The position numbers and the translations under genes are program-made. From contig NZ_CP033019.1 in NCBI RefSeq assembly GCF_003667705.1, forward strand, positions 3,100,001-3,164,000: a stretch of 64,000 nucleotides of DNA, read 5' to 3'. This DNA comes from Janthinobacterium agaricidamnosum. GTDB taxonomy: Bacteria; Pseudomonadota; Gammaproteobacteria; Burkholderiales; Burkholderiaceae_D. The notes under the pieces were generated by a model. The model did not search any database. It was not told where the DNA came from and saw only the letters and a program-made list of their open reading frames with translations. Positions 17,941-27,123 of the stretch are shown piece after piece (position 1 is the stretch's first letter; the number at the start of each line of letters is the position of its first letter).

Positions 17941-17996
17941 GGTGTCTTTCCCGTTCTAGTCAGAAGCAGCTATCTTACTCTGTCGCGCGACTTTCT

Positions 17997-19340
17997 TCAG
18001 CGGGCCAGCAAGCGCTTGAGCTGCGCCGCCTGGTAGGCACCGATGGCGTCATTGAACAGGCAGCGGATCAGCGGGTCGTCGACGATGTCGGCCTCCGCCA
18101 GTGCGGCCCGCGCCCCGGCATCGAAAGGACCGTCATTGATGCGCATGTACATCGACGTCAGCGATTCACCGAGCACCAGCGCCGCATGGCATTTCACCAG
18201 CGGCACCTCGGTGGTCCAGCCGGGCGCTTCGTTCGTCTCGGGCACGAGGTCGATCAAGTCGCCGTGCGTGCGGTAATGCAGGACCGTGGCCGCACCGTCA
18301 TGGCCATACAGGGCCAAGCGCCACAGGCGCGGTTGCTGGAAGTAGCTGTCCTCGGGCAGTTCCATGTCGCGGTAGCGTTCAAGCAAGCCACCCTGGCAAA
18401 AATCGAGCACCAGCGCCGCATCATGGGCACTCAAGGGCGCGAAACGGCGGGCGATGTCCGCCGTGGCGGGCGGCGGCGCGTCGGGACGGTAGTCGAAATC
18501 CACGTCCTGCGGTCCGACCGGGAGCACCCAGGGCAAGGGTTCGGCGCTGCTCACTCCGTGCGCGTCGAGCAGCACGGCCGTCGACGGATCGAGGCGGAAG
18601 ATGTGCGCCTCGGGCAGCGCGGCGCCGATTTCATCGGCAAAGCGGCGGTAGGTAACGGGGAACATCGCGTGGTTGTACCAGGACCAGTCTTCCTGCACGA
18701 ACTGGCAGGAGCTGGGCACGAGGTAACGGGGCGCCAGCGCGCGCAGCTGCGGCACCCAGTCGTCGGGAAGTTCGACCGGGCCTCGCGCTGCCAGCGACGG
18801 CGCGATGACGGCGATCTCGCGCATGGTCTGGAATGGCCACAGCACCATGTCCCACGGCGCGAACGCGGCCAGCTGCGCCAGCGTCTCGGGGCCGATCCAC
18901 GAGTCGACGACGTTGAGCACGTTCATGCCGGCTGCGCGCACCTGGAACAGCGAATCGACATCGTCGTCGAGCGCCCGGCGCGGGATCACCTCGATGGCGC
19001 CCACGCGCACGGGCACGTCGACGTGCAGGCGCTGCACTTGCGTAAAGCCGAGCGCGCGCAGCATCGCGAACAGTTCGTCGAAGACGCAGTACAGATAGAT
19101 GGGCGTGGCGCGGTCGAGCACGTCGATGCTGTCGAGCGAGCAGTGGTCGTCATGGAAGTGCGAAATGAAGACGGCATTCCAGCGCAACCGGCGCACGGCG
19201 TCGAGGTCGAAGCGCACGGACGGAAACGCGTGGCAGTTGCGGCTGAACGGGTTTTCAACGATGGGATCGAAGGCGATGGCCGTGCCTTCGCATTCGAAGA
19301 CATAGCCGGCGTGCAGGATGCGGGAGATTTTCAGGGGCAT
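17997..19340 (-). CDS. MBL-fold metallo-hydrolase of unknown substrate
   Basis: A 447-residue protein whose N-terminal half is a metallo-beta-lactamase fold. The metal motif SHFHDDH gives His61, His63, Asp65 and His66, and the fold continues with DSWIGPETLAQLAAF and LVPSSCQF. The C-terminal about 170 residues match nothing I recognise. ATG 19340 is chosen because it starts the fold (KISRILHAGYVFEC); longer forms would read through the repeat at 19383. The family often acts on nucleotide, lipid-phosphodiester or lactone substrates. I assign no specific reaction. Confidence 0.75.
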   Translation of the reverse strand: MPLKISRILHAGYVFECEGTAIAFDPIVENPFSRNCHAFPSVRFDLDAVRRLRWNAVFISHFHDDHCSLDSIDVLDRATPIYLYCVFDELFAMLRALGFTQVQRLHVDVPVRVGAIEVIPRRALDDDVDSLFQVRAAGMNVLNVVDSWIGPETLAQLAAFAPWDMVLWPFQTMREIAVIAPSLAARGPVELPDDWVPQLRALAPRYLVPSSCQFVQEDWSWYNHAMFPVTYRRFADEIGAALPEAHIFRLDPSTAVLLDAHGVSSAEPLPWVLPVGPQDVDFDYRPDAPPPATADIARRFAPLSAHDAALVLDFCQGGLLERYRDMELPEDSYFQQPRLWRLALYGHDGAATVLHYRTHGDLIDLVPETNEAPGWTTEVPLVKCHAALVLGESLTSMYMRINDGPFDAGARAALAEADIVDDPLIRCLFNDAIGAYQAAQLKRLLAR

Positions 19341-19382
19341 GGGCGTGAGGAATGCAGAGAGAACCCCTGCAGCGTAAATGCT

Positions 19383-19409
19383 GGGGTCAGACCCGCCGGG
19401 TCTGACCCC
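19383..19409. repeat. Dispersed GGGGTCAGACCC-type palindrome, copy 3
   Basis: Perfect 12-bp arms GGGGTCAGACCC and GGGTCTGACCCC around GCC, followed by CGGAATTTGC as in copy 2. It lies between the metallo-hydrolase start and the hemB stop. Confidence 0.88.
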
Positions 19410-19447
19410 GGAATTTGCTTTCGGGGTGAGAAAAACGCCGGGAATGC

Positions 19448-20422
19448 TCAATACGGATTATTCAGCACATCCATCGCAAAATACGTAAAGATCATGTCCG
19501 CGCCCGCGCGCTTGATGGCGCCCAGGGTTTCCTGCACCACGCGGCGCTCGTCGATGGCGCCCGCCTGGGCGGCGAACTTGATCATCGCGTATTCGCCGCT
19601 GACCTGGTAGGCGCCAATCGGCAGGCGCGTCACTTCGCGCAGGTCGCGGATGATGTCGAGGTAGGCGCCCGCAGGTTTCACCATCAGCGCGTCGGCGCCT
19701 TCGGCTTCGTCGATCAGGGACTCGCGCACCGCTTCGCGGCGGTTCATCGGGTCCATCTGGTAGGTCTTGCGGTCGCCCTTCAGGGTGCTGCCGGCCGCGT
19801 CGCGGAACGGGCCGTACAGGCCCGAGGCGAACTTGGTCGAATACGCCATCACGGGCGTGTCGTGGAAGCCGGCCGCATCGAGCGCGCTGCGGATCGCCGC
19901 CACCTGGCCATCCATGGCTGCCGAAGGGGCGATGATGTCGGCGCCCGCCTGGGCCGCGATGACGGCCTGCTTGCCCAGGTTCAGCACCGTGCTGTCATTG
20001 TCGACCGTGTCGCCATGCAGGATGCCGCAATGGCCGTGGTCCGTGTATTCGCAGAAGCAGGTGTCGGACATGACGACCATTTCCGGCACGGCGTCCTTGA
20101 TGATGCGCGACATGCGCGCCACCAGGCCGTCCGGGTTCAGGGTGTCCGTGCCGTGGCTGTCCTTGTGGTGCGAAATGCCGAAGGTCATGACGGAGCGCAG
20201 GCCGGCGCGCGCGTAACGCTCGATTTCCTGCGCCAGCTTCGCTTCGGGAATGCGGCGCACGCCGGGCATGGACTTGATGTCGATGAAATCGCTGCTGCCT
20301 TCGTCGACGAAGATCGGCAGGACCAGGTCGCGCGGATTGATCTCGGTTTCGCGGAACAGCTCGCGCAGTTGCGGGGTCGCGCGCAGGCGGCGCATGCGCG
20401 AAGTGGGGAATTGTGCTGGCAT
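19448..20422 (-). CDS. hemB: Delta-aminolevulinic acid dehydratase (porphobilinogen synthase)
   Basis: Condenses two 5-aminolevulinate molecules to porphobilinogen in haem synthesis. It is 324 aa, standard length. The Cys-rich zinc motif is present ([15 protein letters not shown]), as are the two active-site lysine regions ([17 protein letters not shown] and [12 protein letters not shown]) and the allosteric Mg-type segment [12 protein letters not shown]. Hallmark N-terminus: SRMRRLR. It is flanked by unrelated genes and probably monocistronic. Confidence 0.97.
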   Translation of the reverse strand: MPAQFPTSRMRRLRATPQLRELFRETEINPRDLVLPIFVDEGSSDFIDIKSMPGVRRIPEAKLAQEIERYARAGLRSVMTFGISHHKDSHGTDTLNPDGLVARMSRIIKDAVPEMVVMSDTCFCEYTDHGHCGILHGDTVDNDSTVLNLGKQAVIAAQAGADIIAPSAAMDGQVAAIRSALDAAGFHDTPVMAYSTKFASGLYGPFRDAAGSTLKGDRKTYQMDPMNRREAVRESLIDEAEGADALMVKPAGAYLDIIRDLREVTRLPIGAYQVSGEYAMIKFAAQAGAIDERRVVQETLGAIKRAGADMIFTYFAMDVLNNPY

Positions 20423-20534
20423 GGGGTGACTGGCTTCAGGTTAACAACGCCAGCAAGTATACGCCGATCGCGCCGCTTGCGCCGGGCCGCCCGGCAAAAA
20501 AGCCGCGCAGGTCAAAAAATGCCGCCCTGCCCCG

Positions 20535-21437
20535 TCATTGCGGCTGCAACAGGGCCGCCACTTGCCAGCGCATGTCCGCCGCCAGCTGCACCAGCATGGC
20601 GCCGCGGCGGCGCGCATCAGCGCGCTTTTTCGACGGCACCAGTTCCAGGTCCGGCATCCGGCAAGGGCCGCATGGCAGGCGGTAATTGCCGTCGCCGGCA
20701 GGCAGCGCATGCAGTTCGCGCCACGCCAGGTCGTAATCGCACGAGATGTGGCGGCGCCGGCGCCAGTTCAGCGCGATGCGGTTGGCGTTGCTGACCAGGT
20801 CCATGTGGCCGCAGCCGAAAAAATCGCCCAGGTCGCGCAAGGCGGCCACCATCAGGTTCTTCGGCCGGCAGCCGTGCAGCGCCCGCGTGGCTTCCTTCAC
20901 CGCCTGCGCGCCCGCCTGCGAGCGCAGTCCCTGCAAGGCGCCCAGCTGGATGACGGCGCCGCCGGGCTGGGGACGGAACAGGAAACTGGCCAGGTACAGC
21001 GACACGCCGTCGCGCGTCAGGCGCAGGCACAGGTCGCCCTCGCGGTGGCTGTCGTGGATGGCCGTCAGCTGCAGGCGGTAGATGGCGCCATCCTTGCCCT
21101 CGATGGCGGCCAGCATCAGCGCGCGGCGCGCCGCGTATTCCACCAGCGGCCGCGCGCCCGCCTGCCACAGGAAGCGGTAATGCCCGCGCAGCAGCTCCAC
21201 CCGCGCCGCGCAACCGAGCTGGCGGCTGGCGTAAGGACGGTAAATCTTGTACAGCAGGCTGGGATGGGCGTGCGCCAGCGCCGCCAGGCCAGGCGTGCCT
21301 GCGACAAAGGCTTGCCAGCGCGCGCGCTGCAGGGGAAAAACAACGGCGCCCAGCGCGGCCTTGAGGCGGTGGCCATGCTGGCGCGGTGCTGCCTGTTGCG
21401 GCGCGGCGTTGTCGCCGGTGGCGGTAAAAGTAGGCAT
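20535..21437 (-). CDS. VirK/YbjX family (DUF535) protein
   Basis: A 300-residue protein resembling the VirK/YbjX family. Family-like segments include YRLQLTAIHDSHREGDL, the region LASFLF followed by GALQG, and the C-terminal HISCDYDLAWRE with a cysteine pair in LPCGPCRMPDLE. I chose ATG 21437; upstream in-frame sequence adds a low-quality extension. Enterobacterial members are linked to envelope stress and antimicrobial peptide resistance, but the biochemical function is unknown. No signal peptide is obvious. Confidence 0.65.
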   Translation of the reverse strand: MPTFTATGDNAAPQQAAPRQHGHRLKAALGAVVFPLQRARWQAFVAGTPGLAALAHAHPSLLYKIYRPYASRQLGCAARVELLRGHYRFLWQAGARPLVEYAARRALMLAAIEGKDGAIYRLQLTAIHDSHREGDLCLRLTRDGVSLYLASFLFRPQPGGAVIQLGALQGLRSQAGAQAVKEATRALHGCRPKNLMVAALRDLGDFFGCGHMDLVSNANRIALNWRRRRHISCDYDLAWRELHALPAGDGNYRLPCGPCRMPDLELVPSKKRADARRRGAMLVQLAADMRWQVAALLQPQ

Positions 21438-21519
21438 GAAAACGGCTCTGCGACGGATCGGAACAGACAAACCGCGGCAGGCCGCGGGCAGCCCGAAACA
21501 GGCGGCAGCACGCATGCAG

Positions 21520-21542
21520 CCGCTCTACGCCGGGTAGAGCGG
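21520..21542. other. Short perfect stem-loop between the DUF535 gene and the kinase gene
   Basis: Arms CCGCTCTAC (21520-21528) and GTAGAGCGG (21534-21542) are perfect reverse complements around a 5-base loop. It lies about 60 bp after the stop of the histidine kinase gene (minus strand) and could act as its transcript end, although no T-run follows. Confidence 0.5.
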
Positions 21543-21602
21543 ATGATAGGTGGGAGCTAAAACAATGGGGGTTACAAGTTGGTAATGTGCTGCCTGCCTA
21601 CG

Positions 21603-22955
21603 CTAGCGCAGCAGGTGCAGGCGCAGCCGCAAGCCCGGCGCCGCATCCTCGATTTCCAGACTGCCCCCATGCAGGGCCGCGATGGCCGCCACGATGGACA
21701 GGCCCAGGCCATTGCCGGGCAAATGGCGGCTCTTGTCGAGGCGGTAGAAGCGCTGCGTCAGCTTCGGCAGTTCTTCCGTTGGCACGCCGGGGCCGTTGTC
21801 GCGCACGGCCAGCCAGCTGCCCTGCGCATCGCTGCCGGCCGACACTTCCACCGTGGCACCCTGCCCCGCGTACTTGATGGCGTTGTCGACCAGGCTGGCC
21901 AGGGCGCTGCCCAGCAGGTTGCGGTCGCCGCGCGCCGGAACGCCCTCGCCATACATCTGCACCAGCAGCACGCCCTGCTCGTCGGCCGTCGCTTCATACA
22001 TTTCCACGATATCGGCGCCGATCTGGTGCAGGTCGATGTCGTCGAAATTCTCGGGACGCATGCCCGATTCGGCCGCCGCGATCTGCAGCAGCTTGTCGAA
22101 CACGCGCGTCAGGTCGTCGATGTCGTCGATGGCCGCCTGCGCGGCGCTCTCGTAGCCGGCCACGCCCTGCTGCTGGCGCAAGGCGCCATCGAGCTTGTTG
22201 CGGATGCGTCCCAGCGGCGTGCGCAGGTCGTGCGCGATGGCGTTCGACACGTGGCGCACGCCTTCCATCAGGTGTTCGATGCGGTCGAGCATGCGATTGA
22301 TGTCGCGGCTCAGCAAGCCGAATTCATCCTCGCTGGAGACGGGAATGCGCCTGCTCAGGTCGCCCGCCTCGATCTCGCCCGCCGTGCGGCGGATCTGCCC
22401 GATGCGCGCCTCGAGCTGGCGGCGGAACAGCCAGGCGCCCGCCACCACCAGCAGGATAGCCACCCCGCCGCCATAGGCCAGCGAGCGCAGCACCAGCGTG
22501 CGGATCGACTTGCCCTCCTCCATGTCGCGTCCGACGAACAGGCGCGTGCCGCCCGTCAGGTCGCGGATCAGCATGCGCGCGGGCACCCGGCGCCCTTCGC
22601 GCGTGACGTCGCGGTGCAGCAGGCGGCCCACGGGGCTGCCCAGGTCGGGCCAGGACGACAGATTGCCTGCCACGCGGCGGCCATCGGCATCGACCAGCAA
22701 AAAGATCTCCGTGTCGCTGTCGGTGCGGTCGGTCAGCAGATGGGCGATTTCCGCCGTCGTGCGGCTGCTGCCACCCTGCTCGTACAGCGCGGCGAGGCGC
22801 TCCGAGAGCAGGGTCAGCTTGCGGTCCACGCTGCGATCGAGCACGCCGATGGTGCCGAAATAGAACACGGCGCAGACGATGCTGATCGACACGACCACCA
22901 GCACGCCATAGCCGAGCGCCAGCCGGGCCGCGATCGAGCGGTGCAAGTTACGCAC
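21603..22955 (-). CDS. Two-component sensor histidine kinase (EnvZ/QseC-like)
   Basis: A 450-residue membrane kinase starting at GTG 22955, eight bases inside the end of the response regulator gene. Domains in order: membrane helix about residues 14-36, periplasmic domain about 40-155, second helix about 157-177, HAMP about 178-230, HisKA with phosphoacceptor His242 (NAIAHDLRTPLGR), then HATPase_c with N-box LVDNAIKYA, G1 DNGPGV and G2 GLGLSIV. It autophosphorylates and passes phosphate to the regulator encoded just upstream. The signal cannot be inferred; no regulated gene adjoins. Confidence 0.9.
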   Translation of the reverse strand: MRNLHRSIAARLALGYGVLVVVSISIVCAVFYFGTIGVLDRSVDRKLTLLSERLAALYEQGGSSRTTAEIAHLLTDRTDSDTEIFLLVDADGRRVAGNLSSWPDLGSPVGRLLHRDVTREGRRVPARMLIRDLTGGTRLFVGRDMEEGKSIRTLVLRSLAYGGGVAILLVVAGAWLFRRQLEARIGQIRRTAGEIEAGDLSRRIPVSSEDEFGLLSRDINRMLDRIEHLMEGVRHVSNAIAHDLRTPLGRIRNKLDGALRQQQGVAGYESAAQAAIDDIDDLTRVFDKLLQIAAAESGMRPENFDDIDLHQIGADIVEMYEATADEQGVLLVQMYGEGVPARGDRNLLGSALASLVDNAIKYAGQGATVEVSAGSDAQGSWLAVRDNGPGVPTEELPKLTQRFYRLDKSRHLPGNGLGLSIVAAIAALHGGSLEIEDAAPGLRLRLHLLR

Positions 22956-23634
22956 TGTCGAGCACGCCCAGGGTGTAGCCGACGCCGCGCACCGTGTGGA
23001 TCAGCGGCGGAGAAAACTCCTTGTCCACCTTGGTGCGCAAACGGCTCACCTGCACGTCGATGACGTTGGTCTGCGGGTCGAAATGGTAGTCCCACACGGC
23101 TTCGAGCAGCATGGCGCGCGTGACGGACTGCCCCTGGTGGCGCATCAGGTATTCGAGCAGGCGAAATTCGCGCGGCTGCAGGGCGATTTGCCGGTTGGCG
23201 CGGGTCACGCGCATGGTACGCATGTCGAGCACCAGGTCGGCCACCTGCAGCTGCGTCGATTCGGGCACGGGCGCGGCGCGGCGCAGCAGCGCCTCGATGC
23301 GCGCCAGCAGTTCGGCGATCGCGAACGGTTTCGACAGGTAATCGTCGCCGCCGCTGCGCAGGCCGCGCACGCGTTCGTCGACGCTCGACAGGGCCGACAG
23401 CACCAGCACGGGCGTGTTGCGGCCCATGCCGCGCAGGCGCGCGACGATGGCCAGGCCGTCGATCTCGCCGGGCAGCAGGCGGTCGAGCACCAGCGCATCC
23501 CAGTCCTCGCCGCAGGCCAGGCGCATGCCGTCGATGCCATTGTCGCAGGCGGTGACGTCGTGGCCCGCCTCGCGCAGGCCGGCACAAATGTAACGGGAAG
23601 TTTCGGCTTCGTCTTCGATGACCAGGCAGCGCAC
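22948..23634 (-). CDS. OmpR-family response regulator
   Basis: A 228-residue regulator. The receiver domain spans residues 1-115 with phosphoacceptor Asp51 (LVLDRLLPGEIDG) and the conserved Lys in YLSKPFA. A winged-helix DNA-binding domain follows (LQPREFRLLEYLMRHQG, then NVIDVQVSRLRTKVD and the C-terminal RGVGYTLG). It partners the kinase at 21603-22955 through an 8-bp gene overlap. TctD/QseB/CusR-like regulators are the nearest general match; targets are unknown. Confidence 0.92.
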   Translation of the reverse strand: MRCLVIEDEAETSRYICAGLREAGHDVTACDNGIDGMRLACGEDWDALVLDRLLPGEIDGLAIVARLRGMGRNTPVLVLSALSSVDERVRGLRSGGDDYLSKPFAIAELLARIEALLRRAAPVPESTQLQVADLVLDMRTMRVTRANRQIALQPREFRLLEYLMRHQGQSVTRAMLLEAVWDYHFDPQTNVIDVQVSRLRTKVDKEFSPPLIHTVRGVGYTLGVLDSA

Positions 23635-23731
23635 GGGGGATTCCTTGTAAGATCAGGCAGCAAATACGCGCAGCATACGCCAGGCGCGCGCCACTTGCCA
23701 GCCCCGGCGTGCGCCGCCAGGCGGCGGCCGG

Positions 23732-24115
23732 CTAGTTACATTTGCCGCGCAGCTTGGCGATCGCCACGAAGGGCAAGGCATACACGCCACCGATGCCGAT
23801 CGGGCCGATGCTGGTGGGCTGGCGCTTCAAGCCGTCGGCGTGCAGGCAGTCGGGCACCTTCGCCTCGGCGAAGGCGGCGGAGAACTGCTCGTATTTCCGG
23901 TCGGCGCGTATCGTCACCTGCTGCATGGCCGGCTGCGGAAGTGCGTCGCGCGCCTGCGCCTCTTCCGCCAGTACGGCGCGCACGGCGTCGCGTATCATCG
24001 ATTGCGTCAGTGGCGGTGCCGCTCCCGCTCCCGGCGTCGTCTCCAGCGCCTGGGCCCCGGCCTGCACCGCCGCGCACAGCCAGACCGCGGTGACAAGCTT
24101 GCAAGCTATTTTCAT
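23732..24115 (-). CDS. Small secreted hypothetical protein
   Basis: About 127 residues with a clear Sec signal peptide (MKIACKLVTAVWLCAAVQAGAQA, first and last residues quoted as ends of the segment, cleavage near QALET). The mature part is short, with two cysteines (DCLHAD near the middle and the C-terminal GKCN) that could form a disulfide. ATG 24115 has a GGATG-like site; ATG 24121 and 24124 are also possible. I do not recognise the family. It is divergent from the DUF481 gene at 24354. Confidence 0.6.
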   Translation of the reverse strand: MKIACKLVTAVWLCAAVQAGAQALETTPGAGAAPPLTQSMIRDAVRAVLAEEAQARDALPQPAMQQVTIRADRKYEQFSAAFAEAKVPDCLHADGLKRQPTSIGPIGIGGVYALPFVAIAKLRGKCN

Positions 24116-24353
24116 CGTCATCATCCACACATGCCAGGTTTGCAATATTTCCATCAATATAGCAGCATTCGTGCGCGCCGGGGCGTGCGGCGAACGTTGA
24201 CGGGGTCGGGTACAATACAGCCTCGACAATGTTTGGCCGCGCCCGCGCGCGCATGTTTTATCGGCGCTTCCCGGCTTGCCGCGGCCAGCATCGCCACCAC
24301 TGCCACTAACGAACATCAGGCGCGCCTGGCGCGCGCCACAGACCACTACAGCC

Positions 24354-25130
24354 ATGAAATCGACCCACTCTCTCGCACTGGCGCTGGCCATGGCCATCAC
24401 TTGCGGCAACGCCGCCGCCGCCGACACCAAGCAAAGCATGCTGTTTGATGAAATCCCCATCGGCAGCTGGAGCACTTCCGCCGAACTGGGCGCCATCACC
24501 ACCTCGGGCAACACGGTCGGTACCTCGGTGACGGGCAAGATCGACGCGCGCCAGGAACTCGACGACTGGAGCAACCAGTACATCTTCAGCGGCTACTTCA
24601 AGGAAGACGAAACGACGAACGACGAAGGACAAAAGATCCGCGAACGCTCGGCCGAACGCTTTTCCGCCTCCGCCAAGGCCGCCTACAAGCTGATGGCCGA
24701 CCATGAAAAACTGTTCGTGCTGGCCTCGCACGTGAACGACAAGTTCGGCGCCTACACCAAGTACTCGACCCTGGCCGTCGGTCACGGCTCGCGCTGGTAT
24801 CAGTCGAGCGACAAGAGCGTCGACGTGGAATTCGGTCCTGGCTATTTCAGCGGCACCAATGACGCAGGCGAATCGGAACACGGCCTGACGGTGCGCGGCG
24901 CGGCCGCCATGAAGTGGAAGATCAGCCAGTCGGCCATGTTTACGCAGACGGTCAGCGTGGAACGGGGCACCTCGAACACCCACTCGATCGCCGAAACGGC
25001 CCTCAGCACGAAAATCAACGGCACCATGCAGATGAAGGCCGCCTTCAGCGCCCGCAACGATACCCGCGTACCGGACGACAAGAAGAACACGGATACGCAA
25101 ACCTCGCTGACCCTGGTCTACTCGTTCTGA
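24354..25130 (+). CDS. DUF481 (YdiY-like) outer-membrane beta-barrel protein
   Basis: A 258-residue secreted protein with signal peptide (cleavage near NAAAADTK). A DUF481-type barrel follows: start SAELGAITTSGNTVGTSV, alternating aromatic strands, and a C-terminal SLTLVYSF ending in Phe, the outer-membrane assembly signal. E. coli YdiY is a salt-induced relative of unknown function. It is followed after one base by the lipoprotein hydrolase gene, so both probably form an operon with translational coupling. Confidence 0.8.
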   Translation: MKSTHSLALALAMAITCGNAAAADTKQSMLFDEIPIGSWSTSAELGAITTSGNTVGTSVTGKIDARQELDDWSNQYIFSGYFKEDETTNDEGQKIRERSAERFSASAKAAYKLMADHEKLFVLASHVNDKFGAYTKYSTLAVGHGSRWYQSSDKSVDVEFGPGYFSGTNDAGESEHGLTVRGAAAMKWKISQSAMFTQTVSVERGTSNTHSIAETALSTKINGTMQMKAAFSARNDTRVPDDKKNTDTQTSLTLVYSF

Positions 25131-25131
25131 G

Positions 25132-27015
25132 ATGCCGGCCACGCTGATGCGGCGCTTGCGCCTGGGCGCCCTGCTCTGTGCCGCGGCGCTGCTGAGCGGC
25201 TGCGCCGCCGTCACCGTCAGCGCCATTTCGCCGGCCGACTACCTGCAGCAGCGGCGCGGCGACATCCTCACCACGGGCAAACTCAGCGCATCGGCCAGCG
25301 AAGTGCTGCGCATCATCGGCAGCGACATCGCCGCCTGCGAAGCCAATACGGGCAGCTGCCGCGCCGACCTGGCCCGCTCCGAGCTGCTCAGCGACGAACA
25401 GCGCCTGGCAACCCTCTCCGAATTGTGGCTGGAAAGCGCCCTGGCCGAAGAAAAACAGGGCGGCCACCCCAGCGCCGAGCTGCTGGCCGCGTGGCTGGAA
25501 TCGGCCCGCTATGCCTACGCCTACCTGTTCTACACGACGCGCACGCCGGGCCAGCGCGCCTTCGAGGAACGCCAGACGCAGATCCGCGACTACTATAACT
25601 ACGCCGTGCAAAAGGCCGTCGGCAACCTGTTCCGCCACCGCGGCGAATACCGCCCGGACGGCCATGTGATCCGCGTCGCCGGCTGGCAGATCGACAGCGA
25701 ACTGTCTGCCCTGCGGCTGCCCGCAGACGGCACCCTGCCGGAAGAACTGCTGCCGGCCACCTCGCTGACGTTTTCCGGCCTGCGCAATGTGTACCGGCGC
25801 GACGGCTTCGGCGCCGACCTGGTGGCCGTCATGCCCAAGCCCCCGGCGTCGACAGGCGACTATGTGCCGTACCAGGAAACCCGCTTCCCCGTCGTCACGG
25901 CGCTGATCCGCTTCGACGGCAACAGCCTGCAGGAAGTCCTGGCCACGCAGCAGCTGCTGGTGATGCTGGTCGACCCGACGCGCAGCGAATCGACGCGCAT
26001 GGCAGGCCAGGAACTGCCCGTGGCAGCCAACTTCACGGCCGGCTATGGCCTGTGGCTGGCCCGCTCCGGCTTCGGCGTGCAGGCGCTGCGCACCCTGTTC
26101 GGCCGCGCCGACGGCATTTCGCGCCCGCAGGTGCACCTGATGCAGCCCTACGACCCGAACAAGCGCACCATCGTCATGCTGCACGGCCTGGCCAGCAGCC
26201 CGGAAGCGTGGATCAACGTGGCGAATGAACTGATGGGCGACGAACAGCTGCGCCGCCGCTACCAGATCTGGCAAGTGTACTATCCGAGCAATGCGCCGCT
26301 GGCCGCCAATAACGCCGCCATCCGCAAGGCGCTCGCCGCCACTCTGGCGCAGTTCGACCCGGCTGGCAAGGCGGACGCCGCGAACGAGATGGTCTTGATC
26401 GGCCACAGCATGGGCGGCGTGCTGGCGCGCCTGATGGTGTCCGACGCCAGCAACACCCTGCTCGACGCCATCACGGAAGAATACAATTTGAAGGGCAAGA
26501 AGGCGGAAAAAGTGCGCGCAGGACTGGCGCCCTACCTCAATTTCACGGCCATGCCGCAGGTCAACCGCGCCATCTTCATCGCCGCGCCGCACCGCGGCAC
26601 CTCGTTCGCCAACCACAAGGTGGCGCGCTGGATCGCCAATCTCGTCACCTTGCCCATCACCATGCTCGACCAGCTGTCCGACGCGGCCGGCAGCCTGGCG
26701 CAGCTCGACACGGGCAGCAGCGAGCCGCTGCGCATCCCCAACAGCATCGATAACCTCAGCGACAAGGACCCGTTCGTGCGCCTGGTGGCGGACCTGCCCA
26801 TCAGCCCGAAAGTGCGCTACTACTCCATCATGGGCAACGACACGCCGGAGCTACCCCTGGCCGAATCGAGCGACGGCGTGGTGCCCTACGCCAGCGCCCA
26901 CCTCGACGGCGCGCTGTCGGAAAAAGTCATCCCCTCCTGGCACAGCGTGCAGGAAAGTCCGCAGGCGATTCTGGAGATACGGCGGATCTTGCGGTTGCCG
27001 GACAGCTTGCCCTGA
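25132..27015 (+). CDS. Lipoprotein alpha/beta hydrolase (lipase-like)
   Basis: A 627-residue serine hydrolase. The N-terminus is a lipoprotein signal with lipobox LLSGCA (Cys about residue 24). A helical region of about 300 residues precedes the alpha/beta-hydrolase domain. The nucleophile elbow GHSMGG places Ser at about residue 426, oxyanion region MLHGLASSPEAW precedes it, and a candidate catalytic His lies in IPSWHSVQESP. The fold resembles PGAP1/lipase-like esterases. As an envelope lipoprotein coupled to a DUF481 barrel it may act on membrane lipids, which is inference. The initiator ATG is one base after the previous TGA. Confidence 0.82.
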   Translation: MPATLMRRLRLGALLCAAALLSGCAAVTVSAISPADYLQQRRGDILTTGKLSASASEVLRIIGSDIAACEANTGSCRADLARSELLSDEQRLATLSELWLESALAEEKQGGHPSAELLAAWLESARYAYAYLFYTTRTPGQRAFEERQTQIRDYYNYAVQKAVGNLFRHRGEYRPDGHVIRVAGWQIDSELSALRLPADGTLPEELLPATSLTFSGLRNVYRRDGFGADLVAVMPKPPASTGDYVPYQETRFPVVTALIRFDGNSLQEVLATQQLLVMLVDPTRSESTRMAGQELPVAANFTAGYGLWLARSGFGVQALRTLFGRADGISRPQVHLMQPYDPNKRTIVMLHGLASSPEAWINVANELMGDEQLRRRYQIWQVYYPSNAPLAANNAAIRKALAATLAQFDPAGKADAANEMVLIGHSMGGVLARLMVSDASNTLLDAITEEYNLKGKKAEKVRAGLAPYLNFTAMPQVNRAIFIAAPHRGTSFANHKVARWIANLVTLPITMLDQLSDAAGSLAQLDTGSSEPLRIPNSIDNLSDKDPFVRLVADLPISPKVRYYSIMGNDTPELPLAESSDGVVPYASAHLDGALSEKVIPSWHSVQESPQAILEIRRILRLPDSLP

Positions 27016-27049
27016 CATACAGCGCTGCCTGATGCAGAAAAGATGCGTT

Positions 27050-27083
27050 TTTCGCTTGATAAAGTTGCGAAACATGATAATCT
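27050..27083 (+). promoter_or_regulatory. Promoter and inverted-repeat operator of the RES toxin-antitoxin operon
   Basis: A -35 TTGATA (27056-27061), 16-base spacer and -10 TAATCT (27078-27083) precede the antitoxin start by 41 bp. The inverted repeat TTTCGC (27050-27055) and GCGAAA (27067-27072), 11-base spacer, brackets the -35. That is the expected place for antitoxin autorepression, though binding is inferred. Confidence 0.55.
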
Positions 27084-27123
27084 TGTGTGTAAGACGCCTG
27101 GCGCATATACCCGAGGAGCGAAC

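Noticed and set aside
24196..24215. TTGACG...TACAAT as a promoter of the DUF481 gene
   Set aside because: The spacer is only 8 bases, far from the usual 16-18, and no alternative -35 fits.
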